The notes under the pieces were generated by a model. That model did not search any database. It had not been told where the DNA came from and was given only the letters and a program-made list of their open reading frames with translations. Positions 63,577 to 64,000 of a stretch of 64,000 nt of DNA are shown in pieces. The position numbers and the translations under genes are program-made. The first letter of the stretch is position 1. Every line of letters begins with the position of its first letter. The DNA comes from Mycteria americana (lineage: Eukaryota; Chordata; Aves; Ciconiiformes; Ciconiidae), in the NCBI RefSeq assembly GCF_035582795.1, contig NC_134373.1, positions 29,854,501-29,918,500 of the forward strand, read 5' to 3'.

Positions 63577-64000
63577 TGTCATGGTTTAGCCCCAGTTGGC
63601 AACTAATCCCCACGCAGCCGCTCGCTCACTCCCCCCCCTCGGTGGGATGGGAGAGAGAATCGGAAGAGTAAAAGTGAGAAAACTGGTGGGTTGAGATAAA
63701 GACAGTTCAATAGGTAAAGCAAAAGCCGCGCACGCAAGCAAAGCAAAGCAAGGAATTCATTCACTGCTTCCCATGGGCAGGCAGGTGTTCAGCCATCTCC
63801 AGGAAAGCAGGGCTCCATCACACGTAACGGTTACTTGGGAAGACAAACGCCATCACTCCAAACATCCCCCCTTCCTTCTTCTTCCCCAGCTTTCTATACT
63901 GAGCATGATGTCATGTGGTATGGAATAGCCCTTTGGTCAGTTTGGATCAACTATCCTGGCTGTGTCCCCTCCCAGCTTCTTCTGCACCTGGCAGAGCACG
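63577..64000 (-). mobile_element. Endogenous retrovirus LTR, partial (runs off the window)
   Basis: Starts with the dinucleotide-type LTR boundary TGTCATGG at 63577 and continues as an LTR I recognise from many bird genomes: CAGCCGCTCGCTCACTCCC, then GGGTTGAGATAA, and later TGGTATGGAATAGCCC and CTGGCTGTGTCC. Read on the minus strand it ends in CCATGACA, and the U5-like end is the one seen here. A degenerate polyadenylation-like TATTGAAC lies where an ATTAAA would be expected, which supports the minus orientation. The far end is outside the window, so a solo LTR cannot be told from a longer provirus. I am not sure of the formal family name; no viral protein frame is present. Confidence 0.75.

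Noticed and set aside
1..64000. CRISPR arrays, operons, tRNA or rRNA genes
   Set aside because: No regularly spaced repeats, no tRNA-like promoter boxes or cloverleaf, no rRNA sequence; the window is vertebrate nuclear DNA.

Overview
This window reads as vertebrate, almost certainly bird, nuclear DNA. The signs are young CR1 LINEs with the avian ATTCTGTG 3' tail, an avian-type endogenous retrovirus LTR at the right edge, AT-leaning gene-poor sequence with CpG depletion, and one compact CpG-island promoter. It is not prokaryotic: there are no operons, and nearly all open frames are short chance frames.

Only one protein gene can be defended: TMEM177, on the + strand. A CpG-island promoter lies at about 41.1-41.55 kb. 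A short non-coding first exon probably ends near 41353, followed by a 3.4-kb intron. The whole coding sequence sits in one exon (44777-45727), with an AATAAA signal at 45866. The protein is a mitochondrial inner-membrane factor for cytochrome c oxidase subunit 2 biogenesis. In other vertebrates I recall TMEM177 lying between CFAP221 and PTPN4; I could not recognise exons of either here.

Layout: 1-28.9 kb is intergenic, with an orphan CpG-rich patch (1.65-1.94 kb), two diverged copies of an unnamed ~70-bp repeat (3.34 and 4.73 kb, one carrying a 29-bp tandem duplication), an exon-like block (7.88-8.08 kb) and a perfect 19-bp hairpin (17.42-17.48 kb). A 2-kb CR1 LINE with a broken reverse-transcriptase frame occupies 28.9-31.0 kb. 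From 31.0 to 40.5 kb there is no clear gene, but one minus-strand frame has unusually few stops. A second, 5'-truncated CR1 in inverted orientation (40.55-41.10 kb) ends directly at the TMEM177 CpG island. From 45.9 to 63.6 kb is intergenic with decayed repeats, including an old CR1 piece at 58.8 kb. An ERV LTR begins at 63577 and runs off the window.

I did not find a convincing undescribed biological system. The most useful leads are the CR1/promoter junction, the unnamed duplicated repeat, the multi-register hairpin, the exon-like block and the low-stop minus-strand frame. The last two are weak and easily tested.
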